Positions 10,405-19,948 of a DNA stretch of 64,000 nucleotides are shown piece after piece. Positions within the stretch are counted from its first letter, which is position 1, and each line of letters starts with the position of its first letter. Below the pieces are notes generated by a model, which ran no database searches, was not told where the DNA came from, and worked only from the letters and a program-made list of their open reading frames with translations. The DNA comes from Vibrio sp. 16 (lineage in GTDB: Bacteria; Pseudomonadota; Gammaproteobacteria; Enterobacterales; Vibrionaceae): the NCBI RefSeq assembly GCF_963681195.1, contig NZ_OY808997.1, positions 1,984,001-2,048,000 of the forward strand, in the 5' to 3' direction. Both the position numbers and the translations under genes were made by a program.

Positions 10405-10432
10405 TGTGACCTAGCGAATAAATATAAGTTCA
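10405..10432 (-). promoter_or_regulatory. Putative sigma-E promoter of rpoE
   Basis: Read on the minus strand: TGAACTT, 16-bp spacer, TCACA. The sigma-E consensus as I recall it is GGAACTT, 16 bp, TCTGA/TCNAA. The -35 differs at one position and the spacing is exact. It would start rpoE mRNA about 100 nt before the start codon. Confidence 0.65.
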
Positions 10433-10712
10433 ATTAATCTTCAAACTATTTTTACACAATGGCGTATCAATAATCCTCATGAGTGGATTGTGAGGATGAG
10501 AGTGAAGAAAAGCAATGCCCTTTAACAACAATTGCCTTTATGCAAAGCCATCCGCACGGTGGTACTATAACGGATTGGCTCCCTCGATTTGGGGGCCGCA
10601 TTGGCAATTCAATGACTAATTTAAGAGCGGGATCGCTCTTTCGCTTCTGTCCTGTTACGCCGTTTAACAGAGTTGGCAGTGGTAAAATTTAACTCGGGAA
10701 AATAAAAGTTTT
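10433..10712 (+). other. Intergenic rpoE/nadB; structured leader of nadB
   Basis: No convincing gene. On the plus strand there is a stem AAGAGCG/CGCTCTT with a short T-run (10623-10643) and a second stem CTGTT/AACAG (10653-10670), both before the nadB start. They could form an mRNA leader structure. A 69-codon GTG frame at 10483 lacks a ribosome-binding site and coding character, so I do not call it. Confidence 0.4.
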
Positions 10713-12326
10713 ATGAACGCAAACCGTGAACATCAATGTGATGTGTTAGTGGTGGGTAGTGGCGCAGCCGGTCTATCGTTGGCGTTACGTGTAGCAAAAC
10801 ATGGCAAAGTCATCGTGCTAAGTAAGGGGCCACGCAGTGAAGGGGCAACCTACTATGCGCAAGGGGGGATTGCCGCAGTCTTTGATGAATCCGACAGTAT
10901 CGAGTCACATGTGCAGGACACACTCATCGCGGGTGGAGGTATCTGCGAGCAAGAATCTGTAGAGTTCATTGCTAAAAACGCAAAGAAATGTGTCCAGTGG
11001 CTCATTGATGGTGGTGTACCTTTCGACCGTGAAGACGATGACAGTGATGAAGAACCGCGTTATCACCTAACCCGCGAAGGGGGACACAGCCATCGTCGTA
11101 TCCTTCATGCCGCAGATGCGACTGGCATGGCAATGCAAACGTCACTGCAAGACAACGTCCATAATCACCCGAATATCACGGTGCTAGAACGCCACAATGC
11201 CTTGGACTTAATCACCGAAGACAAAGTTGGTGGCGATGACAAGAAAGTGGTTGGCGCCTACATTTGGAACCGAAACCAAGAGCAAGTTGAAACTGTTCGC
11301 GCGAAATTTGTTGTGCTTGCAACAGGTGGTGCATCCAAAGTGTATCAATACACATCCAACCCAGATGTCTCTTCAGGAGACGGTATTGCGATGGCCTGGC
11401 GAGCAGGATGCCGCGTTGCAAACTTGGAGTTCAACCAATTCCATCCCACCTGTCTGTACCACCCAGAAGCGCGCAATTTCTTACTAACAGAAGCCTTACG
11501 TGGTGAGGGCGCATACCTTCGGAGGCCAGACGGTTCTCGCTTTATGCCCGACTTCGATGAACGCGAAGAGCTCGCCCCTCGTGATGTCGTCGCTCGTGCT
11601 ATCGACTTCGAAATGAAGCGATTGGGCGCGGACTGTATGTACTTAGATATCAGTCACAAGCCGGCGGAGTTTATCGAGAAACACTTCCCAACCATCAATA
11701 TGAGATTGTTAGATTTGGGCATCGATATTACAAAAGAACCAATTCCCGTGGTTCCTGCTGCGCACTATACCTGTGGCGGTGTCATGGTGAACTTCCAAGG
11801 CGAGACCGATTTGGCGCAACTCTATGCGATCGGAGAGGTCAGCTACACCGGCTTGCATGGTGCGAACCGCATGGCCTCAAACTCTCTGCTTGAGTGTGTG
11901 GTCTACGCCTGGTCTGCTGCCAAAGATATCCTCAAGAAGTTAGACCAAGCCGATTTACCGCCAAGCCTACCTGCGTGGGATGAAAGCCAAGTGAGCTGCT
12001 CCGATGAAGAAGTTGTTATCCAACACAACTGGCATGAGCTGCGCCTATTTATGTGGGACTACATGGGAATAGTACGAACGGACAAACGCTTAGAACGAGC
12101 ACTGCGTCGTATTCAATTGCTTCAGCAAGAGACTCACGAATATTACAGCAACTTTAAAGTGTCGAATAACCTATTAGAACTGAGAAACTTGCTGCAAGTT
12201 GCTGAGCTTATGGTGCGTTGTGCGATGGAAAGAAAAGAGAGTCGCGGGCTCCACTATACGCTGGATTATCCAGAACAAGCAGAAAACAGTGGACCTACAA
12301 TTTTAGTGCCAGAAAAACTTCAATAA
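10713..12326 (+). CDS. nadB: L-aspartate oxidase
   Basis: FAD enzyme that oxidises L-aspartate to iminoaspartate, the first step of de novo NAD synthesis (NadA then makes quinolinate). The dinucleotide-binding motif [13 protein letters not shown] is at residues 13-25. The succinate-dehydrogenase/fumarate-reductase flavoprotein signatures [11 protein letters not shown] and HYTCGGV are present, and [21 protein letters not shown] is typical of NadB. Length 537 (E. coli 540). It is divergent from rpoE, as in E. coli. Confidence 0.97.
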   Translation: MNANREHQCDVLVVGSGAAGLSLALRVAKHGKVIVLSKGPRSEGATYYAQGGIAAVFDESDSIESHVQDTLIAGGGICEQESVEFIAKNAKKCVQWLIDGGVPFDREDDDSDEEPRYHLTREGGHSHRRILHAADATGMAMQTSLQDNVHNHPNITVLERHNALDLITEDKVGGDDKKVVGAYIWNRNQEQVETVRAKFVVLATGGASKVYQYTSNPDVSSGDGIAMAWRAGCRVANLEFNQFHPTCLYHPEARNFLLTEALRGEGAYLRRPDGSRFMPDFDEREELAPRDVVARAIDFEMKRLGADCMYLDISHKPAEFIEKHFPTINMRLLDLGIDITKEPIPVVPAAHYTCGGVMVNFQGETDLAQLYAIGEVSYTGLHGANRMASNSLLECVVYAWSAAKDILKKLDQADLPPSLPAWDESQVSCSDEEVVIQHNWHELRLFMWDYMGIVRTDKRLERALRRIQLLQQETHEYYSNFKVSNNLLELRNLLQVAELMVRCAMERKESRGLHYTLDYPEQAENSGPTILVPEKLQ

Positions 12327-12335
12327 ACGCCAACG

Positions 12336-12361
12336 AAAAAGGAGCTTAGTGCTCCTTTTTT
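12336..12361. terminator. Bidirectional terminator between nadB and ygfX
   Basis: AAAAAGGAGC and GCTCCTTTTTT with loop TTAGT give a stem flanked by A and T runs, usable in both directions. It overlaps the last codons of ygfX. Confidence 0.85.
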
Positions 12362-12744
12362 AATACCACCAGCAAGTGTCGATACGCCCCCTCATCCAAG
12401 CTATCTCGCCATAACAGCACTCGTCGCCCATCCTGGAACCAAAACCAAACGCACCACTCGTCTAGGGTAAAAATGACTTTACGAATCGTCACTGATTCGC
12501 CTTGATATTGAATATGACCTGAAGAGTCTACGTACAGCTCTCCTTTCATCGGGGGAATAAGCAAGGTGCGCTTTCGGCAAATACTTATAAACAAAACTAT
12601 GAAGATTGCTGCAAGAAAAAGAGGTATTTCGGAGAGGATAACAATGAGAGAGGCCAATACCGCAAGAGCAATATTGGCCTGAGATGAACGCTGGGATTCT
12701 GCTATATAAACTCTAGCGGACTTTGCTGAGGTTATGCGCGACAA
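12346..12744 (-). CDS. ygfX: YgfX/CptA family membrane protein
   Basis: 132 residues with two adjacent membrane segments (about residues 25-41 and 43-55), then a soluble C-terminal part, matching the YgfX architecture. In E. coli YgfX (CptA) was described as a toxin-like membrane protein paired with SdhE/CptB and reported to affect the cytoskeletal proteins FtsZ and MreB. It overlaps sdhE by 32 bases with a probable TTG start, so the exact start is uncertain. Family assignment rests on context and membrane topology. Confidence 0.8.
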   Translation of the reverse strand: MSRITSAKSARVYIAESQRSSQANIALAVLASLIVILSEIPLFLAAIFIVLFISICRKRTLLIPPMKGELYVDSSGHIQYQGESVTIRKVIFTLDEWCVWFWFQDGRRVLLWRDSLDEGAYRHLLVVLKKEH

Positions 12745-12973
12745 TCTTATCTACCATCGAAGCATGACCTAAATTCTCGCTGCGCCCGTGTCCCATAATC
12801 CAAGTAAACAAATCTGGGTCGTCGCACTCTAGCAGAGAAACAAAGTCACGCTGCTCATTTTCACTCAACGACTCAAAACATTCTTCAAAAAAAGGCATGA
12901 TTACCACATCGAGCTCTAGCATACCTCGACGACAGCCCCACTTAATGCGCGCTTTTTCTTCCGCGGTGTACAT
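12713..12973 (-). CDS. sdhE: FAD assembly factor SdhE
   Basis: Small protein (86 residues) that promotes covalent flavin attachment to SdhA and FrdA. The invariant RGMLELD motif at residues 16-22 is intact (RRGMLELDVVIMPF), followed by the helical body ending FTWIMGHG. It forms a two-gene unit with ygfX and is divergent from ygfZ, the same neighbourhood as in E. coli. Confidence 0.95.
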   Translation of the reverse strand: MYTAEEKARIKWGCRRGMLELDVVIMPFFEECFESLSENEQRDFVSLLECDDPDLFTWIMGHGRSENLGHASMVDKIVAHNLSKVR

Positions 12974-13203
12974 TCTATTTCCTCACCTTTTCGGTTGTTG
13001 TAGCCCGAGTTTATCAAGCAAACCCATAGACAACTACCAACTCAGTCACACTCCCGAATACGCCAGAGAAATATCCAGCCTAAAGCTGTCTTTCTCTGCT
13101 CTAAAATGAATCCGAAACGAAATGGGCACACTCGGGTAAAGGTTGTTTCATCAGGGCATTAGGCTTTAACATAGTGGCACTGAATTTACAGCAGGTAACT
13201 AAC

Positions 13204-14169
13204 ATGGATTGGCAAAATACGTTTGCACCTTTATCACTATCCTCTACGGATGAATTGCCAGAATTTGCTCTTACCCACTTAACCTCATGGGGAGCGATCA
13301 GCATGATCGGCGATGACAAAAAGTCCTACCTTCAAGGGCAAGTCACCTGTGATGTGGTTACTCTCGAACAAACTCAATCAACCTTTGGCGCACACTGCGA
13401 CGCAAAAGGTAAAGTGTGGAGCGTATTCCGACTGTTTCACCACAATGGCGGCTATGCGATGGTTCAGCCAAAGTCTGCCATCGATGTCGAACTGACCGAA
13501 CTGAAAAAATACGCCATTTTTTCCAAAGTTGATATCGCACAAAGCGATGATGTTCTCTTTGGCGTGATGGGAGAACAGGCAACATTTTGGGTAGATTCGC
13601 TTTCAAATGAGACAGGCGATGTGCGTCCTATTGATGGAGGAACCGCAGTTAAAGTAGGGCCGCAGCGTTGGTTGCTTATCGTTAGCGAAGCAAGCGTGGA
13701 GTCACTGCTCGCTAACTGCTCTGCTCAACGAGTTGAAGAGTCACTGTGGACCTATTATGAAATTGAAGCCGCTTTGCCTTTCGTATCAAACGAGCAGCAA
13801 AATGAACACATTCCTCAAGCTCTTAACCTACAAGCCATTGGCGGAATCAGCTTCACCAAAGGCTGTTATACCGGTCAAGAGACGGTTGCTCGCGCGAAAT
13901 ACCGCGGTATGAATAAACGCGCCATGTTCATCGTCAAAGGGACAACGGCATCCGCAATTGAAGAAGGTGCAGAACTCGAACGAGCTGTTGGAGAGAACTG
14001 GCGCAGTGCAGGCACCCTCATGACAACTTATCAGTTCAATGATGGCAAAGCGACAGGATTGATTGTGTTACCAAACAACCTAGAAGCCGATACCAAATTA
14101 CGTCTAAAATCCCAACCGGATCAGATTTGGACCATCGCCCCGTTACCTTACTCGCTAGATGATGAATAA
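13204..14169 (+). CDS. ygfZ: tRNA-modifying protein YgfZ (folate-binding)
   Basis: Folate-binding protein related to the glycine-cleavage T-protein, needed for normal activity of some Fe-S enzymes such as MiaB and so for tRNA methylthiolation. The signature [12 protein letters not shown] is intact, including the family cysteine. A frame extends upstream to a GTG at 13174, but I chose the ATG at 13204, preceded by GCAGGT; this gives 321 residues, near the usual length. The end overlaps the next gene by 11 bases. Confidence 0.94.
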   Translation: MDWQNTFAPLSLSSTDELPEFALTHLTSWGAISMIGDDKKSYLQGQVTCDVVTLEQTQSTFGAHCDAKGKVWSVFRLFHHNGGYAMVQPKSAIDVELTELKKYAIFSKVDIAQSDDVLFGVMGEQATFWVDSLSNETGDVRPIDGGTAVKVGPQRWLLIVSEASVESLLANCSAQRVEESLWTYYEIEAALPFVSNEQQNEHIPQALNLQAIGGISFTKGCYTGQETVARAKYRGMNKRAMFIVKGTTASAIEEGAELERAVGENWRSAGTLMTTYQFNDGKATGLIVLPNNLEADTKLRLKSQPDQIWTIAPLPYSLDDE

Positions 14170-14635
14170 TTATCTCGATACCAAGATCACACGCTATTTA
14201 ACTGAGCAGCAAGTGCCTTTTCGCTTGCTGCCTCACCGGACTCTAGCGACCACTATCGAAGATGCAGCGCGGCAACGCGGTATACGCCCGAGTCAGATGG
14301 TTAAGTCAATCGTACTACGGGATATGGGCGATCTCTACGCACTCGCTTGCGCTCCTGGAGATCAATCTGTGGATCCAAAAAAAGTGCGCGCAATCTTAAA
14401 CTGTCGCAGGATGACATGTGTCGACCTGAAAAGCGTCCCTGAACTGACCGGCTATGAAATCGGCACTGTAACCCCGCTTCTTCTGACAACACCCATGTCG
14501 ATCATTTTTGATCATCGAATAAGCCTTGAAGATGAAGTGACGATCAGTAGCGGTTCAAATATGGCAGGTATTGCTCTAAAGCGTGACGATCTCATACGCT
14601 TGTGCCAGCCGATTTTCGCTGACATTTGTCGATAA
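14159..14635 (+). CDS. YbaK/EbsC-family aminoacyl-tRNA deacylase-like protein
   Basis: 158 residues of the YbaK/ProRS-editing fold: short N-terminal helix, [23 protein letters not shown] (the conserved Lys of editing domains lies in the VKSIV strand), [17 protein letters not shown] and [12 protein letters not shown]. Family members hydrolyse mischarged aminoacyl-tRNAs; the substrate of this one cannot be read from sequence. Translation is likely coupled to ygfZ through the 11-base overlap. Confidence 0.85.
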   Translation: MMNNYLDTKITRYLTEQQVPFRLLPHRTLATTIEDAARQRGIRPSQMVKSIVLRDMGDLYALACAPGDQSVDPKKVRAILNCRRMTCVDLKSVPELTGYEIGTVTPLLLTTPMSIIFDHRISLEDEVTISSGSNMAGIALKRDDLIRLCQPIFADICR

Positions 14636-14779
14636 AGATTGCAACTTTCTCCCATCCTATACATCTAATTGCAATAAAAAAGTGACTCAATCCGCAATTA
14701 AATGACCGTGATAGTTAAATTATTATTCATTTAATAAGCATATATAGTCACAAGATGTATTTTAGATTATGCTTATCCT

Positions 14780-14966
14780 GTTGGTTATAGTTTAGGTAAG
14801 AGTGTCATCTAACCTAGAGACGATAAGGCGTAGAGGTCCTATCGACCCTTTTCGTCATCCTTCACCAACGAAAAAAGTGAATCCACTGATTGTTTCAGGA
14901 CATCCACTTTTTGTGTAATGCATCTGTGACTATTCGCCCGCAATGAGCGGGCTTTTTTTATAAAAT
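14780..14966 (+). ncRNA. Candidate small RNA
   Basis: A 590-bp gap after the YbaK-like gene has no gene-like frame but shows sRNA features. A -10-like TATAGT near 14786 is followed by about 150 nt with an AAAAAGTG...CACTTTTT hairpin (about 14872-14912) and ends in a strong intrinsic terminator at 14936-14959. Transcript ends are estimates. I cannot match it to a named Vibrio sRNA. Confidence 0.4.
14936..14959 (+). terminator. Strong intrinsic terminator
   Basis: GCCCGC/GCGGGC stem with loop AATGA followed by seven T on the plus strand only. It lies 300 nt past the YbaK-like gene, too far to be its obvious terminator, which supports an independent transcript upstream. Confidence 0.85.
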
Positions 14967-15249
14967 TTTTACAATAAATTAGCACATCCTTAAAAACTTC
15001 AACTATTCTTATTTCTGTCATATTGATCTGGCTTAATGTGCGCTAACTGAAGTCAGATAAGAGTTCAGATAACAGAAGATAATTGAGGTAACAATCACAC
15101 TAAATTGGATATCTATCCGAATTTTTGCTTACACCAGCACAAATATCCAATTTACCCATTAAAACTGCATATTCCTCCACCACTATCACATATTTATAAG
15201 GGGGAAATTCGTATAATTTGCAGTGCTTGCTAAACATAAGGATTTATTT

Positions 15250-15456
15250 ATGAGACTGTTTAAGCGCTATACACCAGGTATGATTGCTAAACACGTAAGT
15301 CGGCTGTTTAAGGGAAGAATTTACATATACGGCGTAGGAAAATTTGAGTTTGATAACGGCAAACTCTTACCTCCAGAAAAGGCCGAAAAAAGGCACTTTA
15401 AAGCGGTTAAAGAAGTGAACGAAGAGATCATGAAACTTCGCTGTGCCTACGCTTAA
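15250..15456 (+). CDS. Small basic protein of unknown function
   Basis: 68 residues, rich in Lys and Arg, with no signal peptide or membrane segment. The middle RIYIYGVGKFEFDNGKLLPP looks like beta strands, and the C-terminal EVNEEIMKLRCAY is helical. I chose the ATG at 15250 because AAGGA lies 7 bases upstream; the frame also extends to a GTG at 15223. It has its own terminator (15480-15506). I do not recognise the family. Confidence 0.75.
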   Translation: MRLFKRYTPGMIAKHVSRLFKGRIYIYGVGKFEFDNGKLLPPEKAEKRHFKAVKEVNEEIMKLRCAYA

Positions 15457-15479
15457 AATTTCACACGATAGAATTAAGA

Positions 15480-15506
15480 AGGGTTGGCGATTGCCAACCC
15501 TTTGCT
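15480..15506. terminator. Terminator between the small protein gene and ubiI
   Basis: GGGTTGGC and GCCAACCC with a 4-base loop, followed by a T-rich stretch on the plus strand. Its position between convergent genes suggests it serves both. Confidence 0.75.
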
Positions 15507-15509
15507 GTT

Positions 15510-16736
15510 TTAGCTCACTGAACTTGTGCTTCGCCTTGCAAGTATCGGTAACTCTCCTTTAAGACCCAGTGCTCGTTTCATGATTTCATCTTTTGCTCCC
15601 GGTAACTGGCTCACCAATGTCATACCAATGCCGCGCACCAGTTTTTTCGCAGGATTGCCACCAGAAAACAGGTCTTTAAAACCTTGCATCGCAGCGATCA
15701 TTTTCGCCGCTTCAGCCTTTCTCCAGCGCTCGTACCCTCGCAAATTGCGCTTTGAACCTATATCTTCACCCTTTTGCCACAATGAAATCACTTCTTGAGC
15801 AAGGCTAGCTGCATCAAGCATTCCAAGGTTGACACCCTGTCCAGCTAAAGGGTGAATCGTATGTGCAGCATCACCAACAAGCGCCACTCGTTCTACCACA
15901 AAATCTCGCGCATAACGCATCTTGAGAGGGAAGGCAAAACGCTCACCGACCACTTCACACAGCCCTAAGCGAGCATCAAACTCGGCCGTCAGTGCTTTAT
16001 TAAATTCTGAATCAGAAAGTGCAATCAGTTTGTCCGCGCGATTTGGTTCCGTCGACCACACAATGGAACTCATGTTGCTTTCACCCATCGGTAAGAAAGC
16101 CAGTGGACCTTGTGGTGTGAATGTTTGACGAGCAACTCGCTCGTGCGCCTCTGCGGTCCAGACATTTGCCACAATCGCACTGTGCCCGTAATCCCAGTGA
16201 GTTAAGGGAATATCTTGTTGCTTGCGCACCCACGAGTTCGCCCCATCAGCTCCGACAACCAGCTTCGCGGTCAGTGCTTGACCATTATCAAGGGTAAGCC
16301 AAGCTTCACTCTCTCCAATTGCCATGGTGCTGCACTTGCTAGGCATAAATAGGCTCACGTTGGGCAACTGCTTAACCTGTTCAAGTAACGCTAACTGAAT
16401 AACGCGGTTCTCCACAATGTGGCCAAGGTCTGGTTGAGCAAGTTTTTGCGCATCAAACTCGATACGAGCAAAACTGTCTTGTTCCCAGACTTCCATTGCC
16501 GAATAGGGCGAGTAACGACGCGAAAGAATACCAGGCCAAGCACCAAGATTACGCAATATGTTCTCACTAGAGCGGCTTAGCGCGGAGACTCTCACATCCG
16601 GCAAATCTGCGAGCTGCTCATCAGGCTCACGACTTTCGATAACCGCGATGCGCAACTCGGTCTCTTTAAATGCGGCGGCCAGTGCAAGCCCAACCATGCC
16701 ACCACCAACGATGGCAATATCTACACTCTGCATCAT
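15510..16736 (-). CDS. ubiI: FAD-dependent 2-octaprenylphenol hydroxylase (UbiI/VisC)
   Basis: Flavin monooxygenase that hydroxylates C5 of the ubiquinone ring. It has IAIVGGGMVGLALA at the N-terminus for FAD binding, the DG motif GADGANSWVRKQ in mid-protein, and GDAAHTIHPLAGQGVNLG near the C-terminus. I chose the ATG at 16736 over an upstream TTG because AAGGA then lies 10 bases upstream. About 408 residues. It is the distal gene of ygfB-ubiH-ubiI. Confidence 0.9.
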   Translation of the reverse strand: MMQSVDIAIVGGGMVGLALAAAFKETELRIAVIESREPDEQLADLPDVRVSALSRSSENILRNLGAWPGILSRRYSPYSAMEVWEQDSFARIEFDAQKLAQPDLGHIVENRVIQLALLEQVKQLPNVSLFMPSKCSTMAIGESEAWLTLDNGQALTAKLVVGADGANSWVRKQQDIPLTHWDYGHSAIVANVWTAEAHERVARQTFTPQGPLAFLPMGESNMSSIVWSTEPNRADKLIALSDSEFNKALTAEFDARLGLCEVVGERFAFPLKMRYARDFVVERVALVGDAAHTIHPLAGQGVNLGMLDAASLAQEVISLWQKGEDIGSKRNLRGYERWRKAEAAKMIAAMQGFKDLFSGGNPAKKLVRGIGMTLVSQLPGAKDEIMKRALGLKGELPILARRSTSSVS

Positions 16737-16762
16737 GTACTTCAAATCCTTATACGAAATAG

Positions 16763-17941
16763 TTATCTCGCGACTAAACCTAATGTTCTCGACAACAGCG
16801 GGGCTTTCAACGGAGGTAAGTTGTCCATAGCAGCCAAGCCTAAGTTACGGCCTATACGCAACGTCAAATAATCATTGGAGAACAGGTGTACAAGCGATGA
16901 GGTAAGAGAGATGGTCGCCTCTCTATCATCAGCCCGACGCTGTTTGAAACGACTGAGCACTTGGTAGCAACCCGGGTCTTGATGAGCGTTGGCAATCTCT
17001 TCTGCCAAGCTGGCAACATCGCGAATACCTAAGTTAAACCCTTGACCAGCAATAGGGTGAAGAGTTTGAGCCGCGTTGCCGACGACCGCAAACCGATGAG
17101 AGACGTTCTGCTGGCGATATCGCAGCAACAATGGATAACTCGCTCGCTGCCCCACCCGTTCCAATCGACCTAAACGCCAACCGAACGCACTTTGCAGCTC
17201 GTCCAAGAAAGCGGAATCGTCCAACGTCATTACACGCTCTGCGCTATCTGGACGTAGGCACCAAACCAAAGACATTCGCCCTTCTCTCATTGGCAACAAC
17301 GCTACGGGGCCACTTTCTGTGAATCGCTCATATGCTCGACCTTGGTGAGCTTGCTCCGTCGACACATTGGCAATAACGGCAACTTGTTCAAAATCATGCT
17401 CCGTCAATGCCAAGCCAATCTGTTCGCAGCATGTCGACAAAGCACCATCTGCCGCGACCAATAGTTTGGCGCTGAGCTGCTCTCCGCTATCAAGAGAGAG
17501 ATGAACACTGTCGATTTCTCTGTGTACATTCGCCACTGCCGCGGGACAAAACAGTTCAATATGATCATTTTGTAGGGCTTTCTGGTGATAGAGTCGCCCA
17601 ACATCGGCGAGCTCTACTACATAGCCAAGGCTCTCGATGCCGTAATCTCGCGCGTTAATCTCAGTCATGCCTGCATGCGTGCGGTCAGAGACGTGGATAT
17701 GTTCGATCGCCGTTGCGACGGGTTTAATGTCATCCCATAAGCCAAGTTGCTGGAGGATGCTAACCGTTCCGCGCGACAAAGCAATCGAGCGTGAGTCAAA
17801 CCCTGGGTGCGATGAATGATCAACTTGAAATGGCTCGACAACGGCAATAGAGAGTGGCTGTGGAGATAGCTTATTCATTGCAAGAGCGAGCGTCATACCC
17901 GCCATCGCCCCACCAGCAATGACTACATCAAACTGCTTCAT
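16763..17941 (-). CDS. ubiH: 2-octaprenyl-6-methoxyphenol hydroxylase (UbiH)
   Basis: Second flavin monooxygenase of the ubiquinone pathway, hydroxylating ring position C1. Motifs: VIAGGAMAGMTLAL at the N-terminus (the third Gly of GxGxxG is Ala), AADGALSTCCEQ, and GNAAQTLHPIAGQGFNLG, the UbiH variant of the GD motif. Start set at 17941, with TAGGT 6 bases upstream; 392 residues. In E. coli pepP lies between ygfB and ubiH; here ubiH follows ygfB directly. Confidence 0.93.
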   Translation of the reverse strand: MKQFDVVIAGGAMAGMTLALAMNKLSPQPLSIAVVEPFQVDHSSHPGFDSRSIALSRGTVSILQQLGLWDDIKPVATAIEHIHVSDRTHAGMTEINARDYGIESLGYVVELADVGRLYHQKALQNDHIELFCPAAVANVHREIDSVHLSLDSGEQLSAKLLVAADGALSTCCEQIGLALTEHDFEQVAVIANVSTEQAHQGRAYERFTESGPVALLPMREGRMSLVWCLRPDSAERVMTLDDSAFLDELQSAFGWRLGRLERVGQRASYPLLLRYRQQNVSHRFAVVGNAAQTLHPIAGQGFNLGIRDVASLAEEIANAHQDPGCYQVLSRFKQRRADDREATISLTSSLVHLFSNDYLTLRIGRNLGLAAMDNLPPLKAPLLSRTLGLVAR

Positions 17942-17953
17942 GCCCATACCTAC

Positions 17954-18529
17954 TTAGTGAATCGTTGGTGCCTTGTTCTCACTTGGCTTTTGGCCAAACT
18001 CTGCATGAATGGTAAGCACACACGCTTTGACATGCTCGATAACTTGTTCAAGCAATTGAGCTTGCTCTTCCATGTCATCATCTTCATCGATACCTAGTTT
18101 CGAAATTTCTTCGAGATCAGCTAATGCTTCTTTAATGTCCGCGGGCGCTTTTTTGATCTCAGCCCCGACAAGACCTAGCCCCGAGATAAAATGGTTCACC
18201 CACTCAGCAAGGCCATCAGCGATATCAAACAAACTGGCACTCGCATCTTCGTCTGGTAGCAACAGGTCTAAATCCATGCCTGAGCCCGTCAACTCTTGTG
18301 TCGTCGCATCTAAAGTCGATTCCGCCAATTTCAGTACGTGCATTGGCCAGCCCATACCATCGTTGGTGTAATCAAATACCAGCGGTTGCCAACTTTTATC
18401 GGTCAAGCTCAAACCTCCACTTAGCATTCCGGTTAACAAACCATGCAGTTCGGCAGGATTGACCGCGATACCTGAAGATTGCAGCTCACTAGCCAATGTC
18501 AAATAATCTGGAAGATTGCTATCACTCAT
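17954..18529 (-). CDS. ygfB: UPF0149 family protein YgfB
   Basis: Acidic protein of the YecA/YgfB family (191 residues). The [16 protein letters not shown] start, [10 protein letters not shown] and [13 protein letters not shown] are family landmarks. Biochemical role unknown. The frame extends 105 bases further upstream, but AGG 7 bases before the ATG at 18529 and family similarity support this start. It heads the ygfB-ubiH-ubiI unit and is divergent from zapA. Confidence 0.92.
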   Translation of the reverse strand: MSDSNLPDYLTLASELQSSGIAVNPAELHGLLTGMLSGGLSLTDKSWQPLVFDYTNDGMGWPMHVLKLAESTLDATTQELTGSGMDLDLLLPDEDASASLFDIADGLAEWVNHFISGLGLVGAEIKKAPADIKEALADLEEISKLGIDEDDDMEEQAQLLEQVIEHVKACVLTIHAEFGQKPSENKAPTIH

Positions 18530-18752
18530 GAAGAGACCTAAAATTTTGCAAATAAGCGTAATCGTACCACTTACCAATGCGAGCGAAAACGAACGATTCT
18601 GCAATTGTGGATAGCTTTTACACAATTTGTCCAATTACTGTGTTATTACTTCGAGTTGCTTGCGAAAAGCTTGAATCTTAACAAGGCTTTTCCTATAGTT
18701 TCCCCCTCGGTGACAAACTGCAGAGTCACCCCAAGTAGCGTGCAGAGTTGAT

Positions 18753-19061
18753 ATGAGTAATCAAGCAGTTGAAGTAGAAATTTTAGGTCGATTAACCCGT
18801 GTAAATTGTCCTTCAGGTCAAGAAGAGTCGTTAATTAAAGCGGCGAAACGTCTTGATGAAAACCTGAAAGATATGGCGGCAAAGACTAAAATTACTAATG
18901 AAGTGCAATTGCTGACCTTTGTCGCGTTGAACATCTGTCATGAGCTGGAAAGCCGTGATAGTGTTAAAGCAGAGCAACAAAATGCTCTCACTGAGCGTAT
19001 GGAACTGCTCAGCGCATCACTCGGTGATGCATTAAGTAAAGTAAAGCCAGGACAGCAATAG
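18753..19061 (+). CDS. zapA: Cell division protein ZapA
   Basis: FtsZ-binding protein that bundles protofilaments at the division site. 102 residues: an N-terminal globular head (VEVEILGRLTRVNCPSGQEESL) and a C-terminal coiled coil (LESRDSVKAEQQNALTERMELL). It stands immediately before the 6S RNA gene and fau, the arrangement conserved in gamma-proteobacteria. Confidence 0.96.
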   Translation: MSNQAVEVEILGRLTRVNCPSGQEESLIKAAKRLDENLKDMAAKTKITNEVQLLTFVALNICHELESRDSVKAEQQNALTERMELLSASLGDALSKVKPGQQ

Positions 19062-19084
19062 CCTTTACCGCCAAAATAAAAATT

Positions 19085-19263
19085 TACCCTGGAGTGTGCG
19101 TTAGGGGATTACGTCCCTGAGCCGATAAGCAATGCCAAAGGGTTAGTACTTGGTTGCTATTGAGCAAGCTCGGCATGTACCGAGAAGCCTACGGTAGCCA
19201 TTGCTGATCCGCCCTGAACCAGCTGGTTCATGGGTCAAACATCTCCAACGGCACTCTGGGGTA
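19085..19263 (+). ncRNA. ssrS: 6S RNA
   Basis: 6S RNA binds sigma-70 RNA polymerase holoenzyme by mimicking an open promoter and dampens transcription in stationary phase. The gene lies between zapA and fau as expected. Diagnostic segments match E. coli 6S: GTCCCTGAGCCGATA near the 5' side, GAGCAAGCTCGGC and CCGAGAAGCCT in the central region, and a closing stem pairing TACCCTGGAGTG with CACTCTGGGGTA. Ends are set from that stem, so they are accurate to a few bases. About 179 nt. Confidence 0.92.
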
Positions 19264-19296
19264 TCCTCCTCGATACCTCAAATAGGGGTATATTTG

Positions 19297-19884
19297 ATGA
19301 CACTTTCTCGCCAAGATTTTCGCCAACACATTCGCACCAAACGTAACCAACTGAGCAGCGACGTTCAATATATCGCAGGGCTTGACCTCGTCACCCAGTT
19401 CTCAACAATCCCAGAAGTAAAACGCGCTCAACATATTGCTCTGTATCTCAGTGCAGACGGAGAAATCGAGACCTCGCCATTAATTGAGTGGCTATGGAGC
19501 CAAGGCAAGAGAACCTATTTGCCGGTTATTCATCCTTTTTCGAAAGGCCACCTGCTGTTTCTTCATTATGATGCCTCGACCCCCATGGTGTTGAACCGCT
19601 ACGCCATCGCCGAGCCCAAACTCGATCAAACGCGCATTCTTCCCGCCGCTCAATTGGATCTTATCTGTACCCCCTTGGTGGCGTTCGACAATACTGGTCA
19701 CAGATTAGGTATGGGCGGTGGTTACTACGATCGCACCTTGGAGCCTTGGTTTAAGTCAAAAACAGGCCCTAAGCCCATCGGCCTTGCTCACGATTGTCAA
19801 CAAGTGGAACAGCTACCAGTTGAAAGTTGGGATGTGCCTCTACCCAAAATAGTGACACCAAGCCAGATCTGGGATTGGGAATGA
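19297..19884 (+). CDS. fau: 5-formyltetrahydrofolate cyclo-ligase
   Basis: Converts 5-formyl-THF to 5,10-methenyl-THF using ATP, salvaging the folate by-product. The conserved GMGGGYYDRTL active-site loop and the CTPLVAFDNTGHRLG segment are present. The frame opens upstream inside the 6S RNA gene, so I chose the ATG at 19297 (MTLSRQDFRQHIR), giving 195 residues, the usual size. It is commonly co-transcribed with 6S RNA. Confidence 0.94.
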   Translation: MTLSRQDFRQHIRTKRNQLSSDVQYIAGLDLVTQFSTIPEVKRAQHIALYLSADGEIETSPLIEWLWSQGKRTYLPVIHPFSKGHLLFLHYDASTPMVLNRYAIAEPKLDQTRILPAAQLDLICTPLVAFDNTGHRLGMGGGYYDRTLEPWFKSKTGPKPIGLAHDCQQVEQLPVESWDVPLPKIVTPSQIWDWE

Positions 19885-19948
19885 CGCGCAATTGAAGATA
19901 TAATCGCGCCGCAATTCACCGTTAATAAACCTCACTTAGGAGATGAGC

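Noticed and set aside
10483..10692. 69-codon GTG frame upstream of nadB
   Set aside because: No ribosome-binding site and an irregular composition; it overlaps leader hairpins.
14839..15021. 60-codon minus-strand frame in the sRNA gap
   Set aside because: It crosses the plus-strand terminator and has no start signal of quality.
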